Counted from the stretch's first letter, positions 45,735-54,606 are shown. The stretch: DNA of 64,000 nucleotides from an uncultured Pelagibacteraceae bacterium (GCA_902521615.1 CABYSJ010000004.1:20821-84820); one strand, 5' to 3'. Notes: generated by a model from the letters alone, not told the origin. Numbers and translations are program-made.

Positions 45735-46263
45735 ATTCAAAATAAGATATTCCAGCAAATTCTAAATTGTCTAGCAGGTTAAGTTTGTGAATATTTTTTT
45801 CAGAAATTCCACCCAGAACAACTACCTTTTTCATTGTTAATTTAGAAAGTAATTTAAATTTATTAATTCCCAAATGGTTCTTGTTTTTTTTGAATAAGGA
45901 GGATAAAAAAATTTTTTCTACTTTTTGAATTTCTTTGTTTCTAATCTGTTTAAGGTTATGTGCAGATCCAATGATTTTAAAGCTTTTCTTATATGAAAAA
46001 GATAAATGATTAAAATCTTTATTAAATGAAGGTATATAAGCACCATCTAAGCTTAAATTAATTGCTAACTTAATATTGTTAGATAAGTAAAATTTTATTT
46101 TTTTTTTCTTACAATAATTCTTAATTTTTAGAATAAGTAATTTATCTATTTTTTTTTCAGAATAATTTCTATAAATTATAATTGTACTCTTATCTTGCTT
46201 ATCGATAATATTTGTATCAAATTTATTTATAAAGTAATATTTGTTGTTTTTAAAATAATGCAT
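45733..46263 (-). CDS. Thiamine-phosphate-synthase-like (TenI/ThiE) protein, divergent
   Basis: The order of segments fits a TIM-barrel of the ThiE/TenI group: IIIYRNYS, KKIKFYLSNNIKLAINLSLDGAYIPS, KIIGSAHNLKQIRN, EKIFLSSLFKKNKNHLGINKF and KVVVLGGISEKNIHKL. The Thr-x-Thr-Lys diphosphate motif of true ThiE is not visible (SSLFKKNKN instead), so synthase activity is doubtful. At 177 residues it is shorter than ThiE. ATG 46263 is preferred over 46275, because it makes this gene start exactly where yggS starts on the other strand. The family call is moderate. Confidence 0.65.
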   Translation of the reverse strand: MHYFKNNKYYFINKFDTNIIDKQDKSTIIIYRNYSEKKIDKLLILKIKNYCKKKKIKFYLSNNIKLAINLSLDGAYIPSFNKDFNHLSFSYKKSFKIIGSAHNLKQIRNKEIQKVEKIFLSSLFKKNKNHLGINKFKLLSKLTMKKVVVLGGISEKNIHKLNLLDNLEFAGISYFE

Positions 46264-46917
46264 AAAACTATTCAAAATTTATTAAGTATAGAAAATAAAA
46301 TTCAAGCTAATCTTGATAACTTAAATATTATTAATCAAACGAAAATTATAGCAGTATCAAAGACTTTTAAAATGGATAAAATTTTACCCTTGATTGAGCA
46401 TGGTCATGCTGATTATGGTGAAAATAAAGTTCAAGAGGCTGTAGAAAAATGGTCAGATATTAAAGCAAACAATTCAAATATTAAATTACATTTAATTGGT
46501 AAATTACAAACTAACAAAGTCAAGTTTGCAGTTAAATTATTTGACTATATACATTCAGTTGACTCAGTAAAACTTGCACAAAAAATTTCAGATGAATCTT
46601 TAAAAATAAATAAAAAAATCAAAATTTTTATTCAAGTTAATATTGGGCAAGAAGCGCAAAAGTCTGGAATTAATGAAGACCATTTGGATAAATTGGTTTC
46701 TTTTTGTAAAATGATTAATTTAGAATTGGTTGGTTTAATGTGTATTCCTCCATTAAATTTAGATCCTCTGATTTATTTTAAACAAATGTCAAAATTAAAC
46801 AAAAATTATGGATTTCCCGACTTAAGTATGGGTATGTCATCAGATTATTTAATAGCTGCAGAAAATTCAGCTACTTATTTGAGGATAGGATCTAGTATTT
46901 TTGGTGAAAGATCTTAA
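46258..46917 (+). CDS. yggS: YggS-family PLP homeostasis protein
   Basis: YggS (PLPBP) binds pyridoxal phosphate without known enzyme activity and keeps PLP and amino-acid pools in balance. The Lys of IIAVSKTFKMDKIL binds the cofactor. HADYGENKVQEAVEKW, HLIGKLQTNKVKFAV, HSVDS and LSMGMSSDYLIAAE are family motifs, as is the closing LRIGSSIFGER. The track start (46195) lies deep in the divergent gene; ATG 46258 gives a normal 219 residues. It overlaps the L,D-transpeptidase gene by four bases. Confidence 0.95.
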   Translation: MHKTIQNLLSIENKIQANLDNLNIINQTKIIAVSKTFKMDKILPLIEHGHADYGENKVQEAVEKWSDIKANNSNIKLHLIGKLQTNKVKFAVKLFDYIHSVDSVKLAQKISDESLKINKKIKIFIQVNIGQEAQKSGINEDHLDKLVSFCKMINLELVGLMCIPPLNLDPLIYFKQMSKLNKNYGFPDLSMGMSSDYLIAAENSATYLRIGSSIFGERS

Positions 46918-47408
46918 TAAATTTTAATTTTTGAACTTCTCTTTATAATTTTTGCTAAAATTAAAAAATCCTTTTTTTTCAGTGCAATACATCCAGCGGT
47001 AGGTTTGTAATTACTTGTTAGATGTATAAATATACAACTACCCAACCCCAGAACTGGTTTTTTATAATTGTACTTAATTGGGATAAAAAGATCATATTTA
47101 TTGTCTTTTCTTTTTAATTTTTCATGTCTAATTTTTTTACTAATTTTTATAAGCTTGTTATATTTTGTTGGAAAATTAACATCGTCACACCATCCCATAT
47201 TATTTTTAATTTCAACGCATTTAAGAGACGTCTCTGGTTTATTCATTCTATCTTTTCTATAATAAAGGTTTTCAATTTTAAATTTACCTTTTGGTGTTTT
47301 TTTATCTCCTTCCCTTTTACTTTTTGTTGAACCTTTTCTACCAATACTACACTTAAATTTAAATTCATCTATTTGAAGAGTATGTTTATTTTTTATAAAA
47401 ATTGTCAT
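46914..47408 (-). CDS. L,D-transpeptidase (YkuD) family protein
   Basis: The catalytic motif is IFIHLTSNYKPTAGCIALKKKDF, with the conserved His, Gly-Cys and the nucleophilic Cys. GRKGSTKSKREGDKKTPKGKF is the typical substrate-side segment of short YkuD proteins. The family cross-links peptidoglycan or attaches proteins to it. No signal peptide is seen in 164 residues, so export is unclear. Similar short copies without signals occur in other alphaproteobacteria. Its ATG overlaps or sits 11 bases from the divergent regulator gene. Confidence 0.87.
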   Translation of the reverse strand: MTIFIKNKHTLQIDEFKFKCSIGRKGSTKSKREGDKKTPKGKFKIENLYYRKDRMNKPETSLKCVEIKNNMGWCDDVNFPTKYNKLIKISKKIRHEKLKRKDNKYDLFIPIKYNYKKPVLGLGSCIFIHLTSNYKPTAGCIALKKKDFLILAKIIKRSSKIKIY

Positions 47409-47419
47409 ATTCTATTATT

Positions 47420-47983
47420 GTGACTAATCAGATTTTAATAATATATAAGTTTACCGAATTATATCATATTTTTGAAGAACTTAGTTTGGATTTAAATTTT
47501 ACTATAACTTTTGTAGAGAATGAAAAATCTTTAAATAAAAAATTAGAAAATTTTAATAATTATTTAATTATATCTAATAAAAAAAACTTAAATATTGGAA
47601 ACCAATTTGTCTTAGATAATACACCAATAAATATTTTTAAATTAGTTGAAAAAATAAATATTGAGTTTTTAAAAATACAATTCAACAGCCAGTCAGAAGT
47701 TACAGTAAATAATTATATAATTAATCTTAATTCTAGAGAGATGTTAGCAAATAATATTAAGATTAAGTTGACTGAAAAAGAAATAAATACAATTACTTAT
47801 TTATCTAAATCAGAAAAACCAGTTAGTATTAACGAGCTACAAGAAAAAGTTTGGAGTTATCAGTCTGATATAGAAACCCATACTGTTGAAACTCATATTT
47901 ATCGATTAAGAAAAAAAATTTTAGACACATTTAATGATAAAAATTTTATAATTAGTGAAAAAAATGGCTATCAAATCAAATAA
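47420..47983 (+). CDS. OmpR/PhoB-type winged-helix DNA-binding protein with degenerate receiver
   Basis: The C-terminal half (about residues 95-187) is an OmpR-type winged helix, with KLTEKEINTITYLSKSEKPVSINELQEKVW, then ETHTVETHIYRLRKKI as recognition helix and ISEKNGYQI as wing. The N-terminal half is about as long as a receiver but lacks the acidic pocket and the phospho-Asp, so it is probably not a classic response regulator. Neither TTG 47402 (track) nor GTG 47420 is an ideal start; I take GTG. Its target genes are unknown. The divergent L,D-transpeptidase and downstream arfA-like gene are neighbours. Confidence 0.82.
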   Translation: MTNQILIIYKFTELYHIFEELSLDLNFTITFVENEKSLNKKLENFNNYLIISNKKNLNIGNQFVLDNTPINIFKLVEKINIEFLKIQFNSQSEVTVNNYIINLNSREMLANNIKIKLTEKEINTITYLSKSEKPVSINELQEKVWSYQSDIETHTVETHIYRLRKKILDTFNDKNFIISEKNGYQIK

Positions 47984-48083
47984 GAAGAACCCTATGGCTA
48001 AAGATTTATTTACAAAAAAGTATAAACCAAAAATAGTTAAGCCTAAAAAAGGTAAGGGAAGTTTCAAAAGAAAGAAAATTTAA
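47964..48083 (+). CDS. arfA: ArfA-like alternative ribosome-rescue factor (small ORF absent from track)
   Basis: This 39-codon ORF was read directly from the sequence. It encodes a very basic peptide with NPMAKDLFTKKYKPKIV followed by KPKKGKGSFKRKK. The block matches the ArfA pattern (N-x-h-x-x-x-L...R/K-x-x-V-x-x-KKGKGSYxRK), the part that sits in the empty mRNA channel. ArfA recruits RF2 to free ribosomes stalled on mRNAs without stop codon. The start overlaps the regulator gene by 20 bases; Met11 (47994) is a second possible start. E. coli ArfA is about 55-72 residues, so this is a short form. Identity is from motif memory only. Confidence 0.75.
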   Translation: MAIKSNKKNPMAKDLFTKKYKPKIVKPKKGKGSFKRKKI

Positions 48084-48084
48084 G

Positions 48085-49014
48085 TTAAAGTCTTGCCCCA
48101 ATTTGCTGTATTACTTTAGATGACATTTCGGTACCTTTTTCGAGACACTCTCTTGTAGATAATTTGTTAATATACCCATGTAAAAAACCAGCAGCAAAAA
48201 GATCACCTGCGCCTGTAAGATCAATAATTTTAAGGTTTTTTTGTATATCACATTCAACAACTTCATCACCCTTAACTGCAACCGCACCTTTTTCTCCTCT
48301 GGTCACAATCATTAATTTACCGAGGTGTTTTGAGAAGCTTATAACTTCATTAAAATTTTTTGCTTCAATTAATGATGTAATTTCTTGTTCGTTAGCAAAA
48401 GTTATATCAAGTTTGTTTTTTACTAGGTTTAAAAAATGGGCTTTATGTCTATCTACGCAAAATAGATCTGAGAGCGACATAGCAACTTTGTTTGCATTAT
48501 TTATAGCTTTATCAAAAGCTTTCTTAGGTTCTCCTTCATCCCACAAGTAGCCTTCTAAAAATATTATCTCACTTTTTTTAATTGCATCAGAACTAACATC
48601 ATCTTCATTAATTTTTCCTGCAGTTCCTAAGAAAGTACACATTGTTCTCTCTGAGTCTGGAGTTACTAAAATTAAACATGTTCCAGTTGGTAATTTTTCT
48701 TTTTTTTTTGAATAAAAGTACTTTACATTTTCTTTTTTTAAACCTTCCTCATACTTACTACCAAATTCATCATCAGACACTTTACCTATAAAACCAACAT
48801 TATTGCCAAGTTGAGATAATCCTACTATAGAGTTTGCTACAGAGCCGCCAGAAACAGTTTTTTCGATTTTAAGATTTGTTAACAAACTTTTGAACTCTTT
48901 TTCATCAAAAAACAATTTCATTGTACTTTTTGTAAGATCATTTTGAACAATAAAGCTGTCATTTACTTTACAGATAACATCCACAATAGCATTTCCTATT
49001 CCTAAAATTTTCAT
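48085..49014 (-). CDS. PfkB-family carbohydrate/adenosine kinase
   Basis: The 309-residue protein has the ribokinase fold with the N-terminal ILGIGNAIVDVICKV and substrate loop SGGSVANSIVGLSQLG. The C-terminal signature IDLTGAGDLFAAGFLHGY carries the catalytic Asp and anion hole. Alphaproteobacterial relatives are usually labelled adenosine kinase, but substrate choice among adenosine, ribose and other sugars cannot be decided from motifs. It lies one base after the arfA-like stop (convergent) and one base from nth, with which it is likely cotranscribed. Confidence 0.88.
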   Translation of the reverse strand: MKILGIGNAIVDVICKVNDSFIVQNDLTKSTMKLFFDEKEFKSLLTNLKIEKTVSGGSVANSIVGLSQLGNNVGFIGKVSDDEFGSKYEEGLKKENVKYFYSKKKEKLPTGTCLILVTPDSERTMCTFLGTAGKINEDDVSSDAIKKSEIIFLEGYLWDEGEPKKAFDKAINNANKVAMSLSDLFCVDRHKAHFLNLVKNKLDITFANEQEITSLIEAKNFNEVISFSKHLGKLMIVTRGEKGAVAVKGDEVVECDIQKNLKIIDLTGAGDLFAAGFLHGYINKLSTRECLEKGTEMSSKVIQQIGARL

Positions 49015-49015
49015 A

Positions 49016-49669
49016 CTAAGCTTTTTTTGTAATAACAGGTTTTTTTCTATTTGGGAAGCAAGTAGTGCAGATTTTACAAGTTAAACCATAACAATCTCTT
49101 GCTTTACAATATTCCCTTCCATAAAAAATTATTTGCAAATGAAGCTTAGACCAAGTTTTTTTAGGAAATATTCTTTTCAAATCTTTTTCGGTTTGAACTA
49201 CATTTTTTCCATTTGTTAAACCCCATCTTTGTGCAAGTCTGTGAATATGAGTATCAACGGCAAAAGCTGGATATCCGAAGCCTTGAGACATCACAACACT
49301 AGCTGTTTTATGGCCTACACCAGGTAACTTTTCGAGTTCTTCAAAAGTTTTAGGTACTTTACCTTTGTGTTTTTCTAACACTTGCTTTGACATAAAGTAA
49401 ATGTTTTTTGCTTTAATTCTAAAAATACCAATTTTTCTTATCAATTTCTCAATTTTCTTTCTCCCTAATTTTACAAAGTGCTCTGGTTTATAGTATTTTG
49501 GGTATATAGCCTTAGTTACATTGTTAACGTTCACATCTGTACATTGCGCAGAAAGTAGTACAGAAATTAATAGAGTGAAAGTATTTTTACTTTTTAAAGG
49601 AACAGGTGCCTTAGGGTAAATTTTATTAAGAGTTTCAATTATGATTTTTGCTTTTTGTTTCTCATTCAT
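49016..49669 (-). CDS. nth: Endonuclease III with atypical cysteine spacing
   Basis: Nth removes oxidised pyrimidines and nicks the abasic site. The helix-hairpin-helix is LEKLPGVGHKTASVVMSQGF with the catalytic Lys (HKT), and FAVDTHIHRLAQRWGL holds the catalytic Asp. The C-terminal CKARDCYGLTCKICTTC segment has five cysteines at relative positions 0, 5, 10, 13 and 16, while E. coli Nth uses 0, 7, 10 and 16. A 4Fe-4S cluster is still likely. The 217 residues are normal. It overlaps dapB by one base. Confidence 0.94.
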   Translation of the reverse strand: MNEKQKAKIIIETLNKIYPKAPVPLKSKNTFTLLISVLLSAQCTDVNVNNVTKAIYPKYYKPEHFVKLGRKKIEKLIRKIGIFRIKAKNIYFMSKQVLEKHKGKVPKTFEELEKLPGVGHKTASVVMSQGFGYPAFAVDTHIHRLAQRWGLTNGKNVVQTEKDLKRIFPKKTWSKLHLQIIFYGREYCKARDCYGLTCKICTTCFPNRKKPVITKKA

Positions 49670-50445
49670 TATGAAAAGTTAAGCAAGTCTCTCATAGAAT
49701 ATAATCCTGGTTTTTTTTTCATCAACCATTTAGAAGCAGTTAAGGCTCCATCTGAGTAAAGTGCCCTATCAAAAGCTTCATGGTTTAATGTAATTATTTC
49801 TTTTCCACTTGAGAATTTTACCTCATGTTCTCCTATAATTTCACCTCTTCTGATTGAGTTAAAATTAATTTTTTTTCCGTAAGGAAAAGATTTTTTATTC
49901 AAGAATTTTTTACCAACTAGGTTATATAAATTTTTATTTTTTCCATCGGCAATTCCTTTACCAAGCATCAACGCAGTACCAGATGGATAGTCTTTTTTAT
50001 GTTTGTGATGTACTTCAAATATTTTACTCAAATATTCATCATTTAGGGATTTTGATGCAATCTCAGTTAAATACATTAATAAATTTACACCTAAACTCAT
50101 GTTACCTGCTTTTAGAATAGGTATTTTTTTTGAATATTTTTTAATTTGATTTTCTTGGCTTCTAGTAAATCCAGTGGTTCCAACTACCACTTTTTTCCTC
50201 AGTTTTGATGCTATCTTGATAATTTCAAGAGTACAACTTGGTACTGTGAAATCAATAATTACATCAGTTTTTTTAAAAGCTTTGACAGAATTTAACTCGG
50301 GTTTAACTCTGTTAAACGTTTTATTTATTAATCTATTTTCTGTAAGTGTAACTAGTTTAAAGTTTTTATTTTTTTTTGCAGATCTAATTAATTGCTGGCC
50401 CATCCTACCCATGCAACCAGAAATAGCTAAATTTATTTTTTTCAT
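49669..50445 (-). CDS. dapB: 4-hydroxy-tetrahydrodipicolinate reductase
   Basis: DapB reduces the product of DapA in the lysine and diaminopimelate pathway. The NAD(P)H fold starts LAISGCMGRMGQQLIRSA, and VVVGTTGFTRSQ and the signature EVHHKHKKDYPSGTALMLG (catalytic His and Lys) follow. HEVKFSSGKEIITLNHEAFDR is also typical. It is 258 residues long. It is divergent from the lyase-like gene and ends one base inside nth. The neighbourhood with nth is common in alphaproteobacteria. Confidence 0.96.
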   Translation of the reverse strand: MKKINLAISGCMGRMGQQLIRSAKKNKNFKLVTLTENRLINKTFNRVKPELNSVKAFKKTDVIIDFTVPSCTLEIIKIASKLRKKVVVGTTGFTRSQENQIKKYSKKIPILKAGNMSLGVNLLMYLTEIASKSLNDEYLSKIFEVHHKHKKDYPSGTALMLGKGIADGKNKNLYNLVGKKFLNKKSFPYGKKINFNSIRRGEIIGEHEVKFSSGKEIITLNHEAFDRALYSDGALTASKWLMKKKPGLYSMRDLLNFS

Positions 50446-50488
50446 TAGTATTTTTTTATTATAATATACATTACTTACATTAATTAAA

Positions 50489-51505
50489 ATGAATTATATT
50501 ATAAAAATTATTTTTTTATTTAGCTTTTGCAGTTTTGTTTTTGCTGAAGAAGCGATATTTCACAAAAATTTAAAAATCAAAAAAGACGATACTACAGTCA
50601 ATGTTAAAGGTGGTTTTAAAATTATTAGAGAGCAATTTTATAAAAATTTTAAAAAAGAAAACAATCTTGATTATAATTTTTTAGAAGTTACCAAAGAGAA
50701 TCCTAGATATGGTGATACCGCTTTGAAACTCACTTTAGGAACTGGTTGTATTGGCTCAAAAGCAGATTGTAAAAGAGCGAATGCTGAGTCAAAAAAAAGA
50801 GTTGAGATAAGTGGAAGAAAGATTGGAAAAAAAAAGGACGATAATGTATGGATGTCAATGTCACTCTTGATACCCAAAGATTTTAAATGGGGAGGAAGAC
50901 TTACTATACAGCAATGGCATAACGATATAGAAGTTTATGAACCTATGTTAGAAACTGATTTAAAAAATTTTGTTGGATTAACTATGAAAAATGGGTCTAA
51001 AAAAGGATATTTTGTATTGGACAAGCCAAATAAAAATTGCTCAGCTGGCTCTGGAGATGGTTCTACGGGCGCTAATTTTTGTATAAAAGCCTATCAGGAG
51101 TTTAAATTATTGGATTGGGATGAGTTACTAAGTCTTAAGGGAAAATGGATAGATATTATCCATAATATTAACTTTAACTCTAATCCGGAAAAAGGTTATT
51201 TCAAAATTTGGATTAATGGTGATCTTAAAGTTGATCAGAAAGGACAAACAATTTGGAAAACCCATGGTGATGTAGAAAAGTATTTTGGTAAAAATCGTTG
51301 GGATTTTAAGTTTGGAATTTACACAACCTCAAAAATGGCATTTAAGTTATATTTCGACGAAATTTGGATAAAAAAATCTTGTAAAGGTCTCAAATTAAAG
51401 CGACTTGGTTATAATTGTAAAAGTTTATTGAACCAAAAAGGAGGTGCAAAACCTTATGTAATTAAAGATATAAGTGGTAATCCAGCTTTGGCCGGAACCT
51501 TATAA
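50489..51505 (+). CDS. Secreted polysaccharide-lyase-like protein (jelly-roll)
   Basis: A signal peptide with cleavage near FVFA-EE (residue 19) marks export. The 338-residue body has alternating beta strands, with WMSMSLLIPKDFKW, LTIQQWHN, IHNINFNSNPEKGYFKIWINGDL and FKFGIYTTSKMAFKLYFDEIWI. This resembles the polysaccharide lyase/heparin lyase I-like jelly-roll family (PF14099). A pair of Cys in GCIGSKADC and others suggests disulfides. If right, it cleaves a uronic-acid-containing glycan in the periplasm or outside the cell. No transporter or other carbohydrate gene is adjacent. The family call is moderate. Confidence 0.6.
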   Translation: MNYIIKIIFLFSFCSFVFAEEAIFHKNLKIKKDDTTVNVKGGFKIIREQFYKNFKKENNLDYNFLEVTKENPRYGDTALKLTLGTGCIGSKADCKRANAESKKRVEISGRKIGKKKDDNVWMSMSLLIPKDFKWGGRLTIQQWHNDIEVYEPMLETDLKNFVGLTMKNGSKKGYFVLDKPNKNCSAGSGDGSTGANFCIKAYQEFKLLDWDELLSLKGKWIDIIHNINFNSNPEKGYFKIWINGDLKVDQKGQTIWKTHGDVEKYFGKNRWDFKFGIYTTSKMAFKLYFDEIWIKKSCKGLKLKRLGYNCKSLLNQKGGAKPYVIKDISGNPALAGTL

Positions 51506-51512
51506 TTTGAGG

Positions 51513-52640
51513 TTAATTTTTCCAGAAATCTTTTGCTTTTTGAAAAAATTTTTTAATACTTGGATTTGACTTATCGTTTTCAATGTCTCTAAATTGCTCT
51601 AATAATTCTTTTTGTTTTTTATTTAAATAAACCGGTACTTCTGTTTTTACCTGAACATACAAATCGCCGAAATCACCCCGTCTCATAAATGGCATTCCTT
51701 TACCTTTTAATCTGAATTGTTTTCCATTTTGAGTTCCATCAGGAATTTTTATTTTTGCTTTTCCCCCGTCAATAGTAGGTATTTCAATGGTTGTTCCTAA
51801 AGCTGCATCAGCTAAAGAAAGAGGGAATTCAAAAAATAAATTTTCGTCTGATCTTTTAAATAAGTTATGTGAATTTACATTGATAAACAGATAAAGATCT
51901 CCTGTTGCTCCACCTCTAGTTCCAGCTTCACCTTTTCCTGCGAGCCTTATTCTTGTTCCATCATCTACACCTTTTGGAATTGTTACAGATATTCTTTTAG
52001 ATGCTTGTTTTTTACCCTGACCATTACAATCATTACAAGGATTAGTAATTTCCTCACCATTTCCATTACATTGAGGACAGGTTTGTTGAACAGTAAAGAA
52101 ACCTTGATTAGATCTTATTCTGCCATTCCCACCACAATATGAACATCTATCAGGTGAATAACCTTGTTTAGATCCATTACCTTTACAAGTCCCGCACTGT
52201 TCGGATGTAGAAAATTTTATATCTTGTTTTTTTCCATGGTAAGCTTCTTCAAGAGAAATTGATAAATCATACCTCAAGTCAGAACCTCTATTATTAGATT
52301 TTCTACTTCTTGATCTTCTACCTCCTCCAAAATCACCAAAGAAATCCTCAAAAATATCTGAGAAATCCGCTCCACTGAAACCACCAAAGCCACCACCTGG
52401 TCTACCACCGCCGTTTTCAAATGCAGCGTGACCAAAATTATCGTAGTTTTGCTTTTTTTCTTTATCTGAAAGTATTCCGTAAGCCTCACTGGCTTCTTTA
52501 AATTTTTCTTCTGCTTTGGAATCTCCTGGATTTTTATCAGGATGATATTTAACAGCTAACCTTCTGTATGCAGATTTTAATTCTTCAGGACTAGCGCTTT
52601 TATTAACGCCTAGGACATCGTAATAGTCTCTTTTAGCCAT
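51513..52640 (-). CDS. dnaJ: Chaperone DnaJ
   Basis: DnaJ stimulates DnaK ATPase activity and delivers substrates. The J domain (residues 1-70) contains YHPDKNPGD with HPD. A Gly/Phe-rich region follows, then four CxxCxGxG zinc motifs: [24 protein letters not shown] and CNDCNGQG. The C-terminal substrate domain is complete. The track starts at a Met one codon earlier; I use [11 protein letters not shown] at 52640. The gene is 29 bases downstream of dnaK in the same direction. It is 375 residues long. Confidence 0.97.
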   Translation of the reverse strand: MAKRDYYDVLGVNKSASPEELKSAYRRLAVKYHPDKNPGDSKAEEKFKEASEAYGILSDKEKKQNYDNFGHAAFENGGGRPGGGFGGFSGADFSDIFEDFFGDFGGGRRSRSRKSNNRGSDLRYDLSISLEEAYHGKKQDIKFSTSEQCGTCKGNGSKQGYSPDRCSYCGGNGRIRSNQGFFTVQQTCPQCNGNGEEITNPCNDCNGQGKKQASKRISVTIPKGVDDGTRIRLAGKGEAGTRGGATGDLYLFINVNSHNLFKRSDENLFFEFPLSLADAALGTTIEIPTIDGGKAKIKIPDGTQNGKQFRLKGKGMPFMRRGDFGDLYVQVKTEVPVYLNKKQKELLEQFRDIENDKSNPSIKKFFQKAKDFWKN

Positions 52641-52669
52641 CAAATTACCCCAGACAATATAATGTCGGT

Positions 52670-54595
52670 TTAAGCGCTTTTTTCTTTATTCTCGTCTTTT
52701 ACTTCTTCGAAATCAGCATCAACAACATTCTCGTCTTTTTTACCCGCATCATCTCCACCATCATCTTTTCCAGATTCTGGTTTTGCACTTTGTTGTGATT
52801 TATAGATTGCTTCTCCAAGTTTCATTGAAGCTTGAACTAAAGCTTCAGTTTTTTTCTTAATATCTTCAATGTCTTCACTTTTTAAAGCTTCTTTTACAGC
52901 AGTTGATGCGTCTTCAATTGCTTTTTTTTCTGCATCAGAAATTTTTGCTCCATGCTCTTTTAAATTCTTTTCAGTAGAGTGAATTAGAGTATCTGCTTGG
53001 TTTCTAACATCAACAGATTCTCTTTTCTTTTTATCGGCTTCCTTATTAGCCTCTGCGTCTTTAACCATTTTTTCAATTTCTTCATCACTTAATCCACCTG
53101 AAGCTTGGATTTGAATCTTTTGTTCTTTACCAGTTCCTTTGTCTTTAGCAGAAACATTCACAATACCATTTGCATCAATATCAAAAGTAACTTCAATTTG
53201 AGGAACACCTCTTGGTGCTGGCGCGATACCCACTAATTCAAAGTTACCTAAAGCTTTATTGTCAGCAGCCATTTCTCTTTCACCTTGTAGAACTCTAATA
53301 GATACTGCTGGTTGATTGTCTTCTGCAGTTGAAAACACCTGACTTTTTTTAGTTGGTATTGTTGTGTTTTTATCAATTAGTTTTGTAGAAACTCCTCCAA
53401 GTGTTTCAATACCTAGTGATAATGGTGTGACATCTAAAAGAAGCACATCTTTAACATCACCTTGTAAAACACCTGCTTGAATAGCAGCACCCATTGCAAC
53501 TACTTCATCTGGGTTTACGCTTTTGTTAGGATCTTTCCCAAAAAAGTTTTTTACCTCTTCAATTACTTTGGGCATTCTAGTCATACCACCAACCATAACT
53601 ACTTCGTCAACTTCACTTGAACTAATTCCCGCGTCTTTTAGAGCCGTCTTGCATGGAGGCATTGTTCTAGCAATTAAGTCCTCAACTAAAGCCTCAAGTT
53701 TTGCTCTAGTCATTTTTAAATTAATATGTTTTGGACCTGTCTTATCTGCTGTAATAAAAGGTAAGTTTATATCAGTTTGTTCTGCAGATGATAATTCTAT
53801 TTTTGCTTTTTCAGCTGCTTCTTTTAATCTTTGTAAAGCAAGTTTATCTGACTTTAGATCAATTCCATTATCTTTTTTAAATTCAGAAATTAAGTAATCA
53901 ACAACAGCATTATCAAAATCTTCACCACCTAAAAAAGTATCACCATTAGTTGATTTAACTTCAAAGACACCATCACCCAATTCTAAGATAGATACATCAA
54001 ATGTTCCTCCACCCAAATCATATACAGCAATTTTCTTATTCTGTTTTTTATCTAAACCATAAGCTAGTGACGCAGCTGTTGGTTCATTAATAATTCTTAA
54101 AACTTCTAATCCAGCAATTTTTCCTGCATCTTTTGTTGCTTGTCTTTGTGCATCATTAAAGTATGCGGGTACTGTAATCACAGCCTTTGTTACAGCTTGA
54201 CCTAAATATTTTTCTGCTGTTTCTTTCATTTTTTGTAAAATGAAAGCAGATATTTGAGAAGGTGAATATTTCTCACCTTTAGCTTCAATCCAAGCATCAC
54301 CTTTTTCAGAATTAACTATTTTAAAAGGTGCAGCTTCTACATCTTTTTTTACTGTTGGGTCGTCAAAATTTCTTCCAATCAATCTTTTTACGGCAAAGAT
54401 AGTATTTTCTGGATTTGTAACGGCTTGTCTTTTTGCTGGTTGTCCAATTAATTTTTCATTTTCATCTGTAAATGCTACAACTGATGGAGTGGTCCTTGCT
54501 CCCTCAGCATTTTCTAAAACTTTAGCTTGTGTCCCTTCCATAATGGCAACACATGAATTTGTTGTTCCTAAATCTATTCCAATTATCTTGCTCAT
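52670..54595 (-). CDS. dnaK: Chaperone DnaK (Hsp70)
   Basis: The nucleotide-binding domain starts [18 protein letters not shown] and holds [35 protein letters not shown] and [13 protein letters not shown]. The substrate domain includes [17 protein letters not shown] and a helical lid that ends with the acidic tail DADFEEVKD. It has 641 residues, as usual. A strong Shine-Dalgarno and its own heat-shock-like promoter lie in the 63-base gap behind grpE. It forms the grpE-dnaK-dnaJ set. Confidence 0.98.
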   Translation of the reverse strand: MSKIIGIDLGTTNSCVAIMEGTQAKVLENAEGARTTPSVVAFTDENEKLIGQPAKRQAVTNPENTIFAVKRLIGRNFDDPTVKKDVEAAPFKIVNSEKGDAWIEAKGEKYSPSQISAFILQKMKETAEKYLGQAVTKAVITVPAYFNDAQRQATKDAGKIAGLEVLRIINEPTAASLAYGLDKKQNKKIAVYDLGGGTFDVSILELGDGVFEVKSTNGDTFLGGEDFDNAVVDYLISEFKKDNGIDLKSDKLALQRLKEAAEKAKIELSSAEQTDINLPFITADKTGPKHINLKMTRAKLEALVEDLIARTMPPCKTALKDAGISSSEVDEVVMVGGMTRMPKVIEEVKNFFGKDPNKSVNPDEVVAMGAAIQAGVLQGDVKDVLLLDVTPLSLGIETLGGVSTKLIDKNTTIPTKKSQVFSTAEDNQPAVSIRVLQGEREMAADNKALGNFELVGIAPAPRGVPQIEVTFDIDANGIVNVSAKDKGTGKEQKIQIQASGGLSDEEIEKMVKDAEANKEADKKKRESVDVRNQADTLIHSTEKNLKEHGAKISDAEKKAIEDASTAVKEALKSEDIEDIKKKTEALVQASMKLGEAIYKSQQSAKPESGKDDGGDDAGKKDENVVDADFEEVKDENKEKSA

Positions 54596-54606
54596 AATAT
54601 TAATAT

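Noticed and set aside
51496-51514. AACCT-loop-AGGTT hairpin between the lyase-like gene and dnaJ as a bidirectional terminator
   Set aside because: The stem has only five base pairs and a nine-base loop; it is too weak to call in this AT-rich context.
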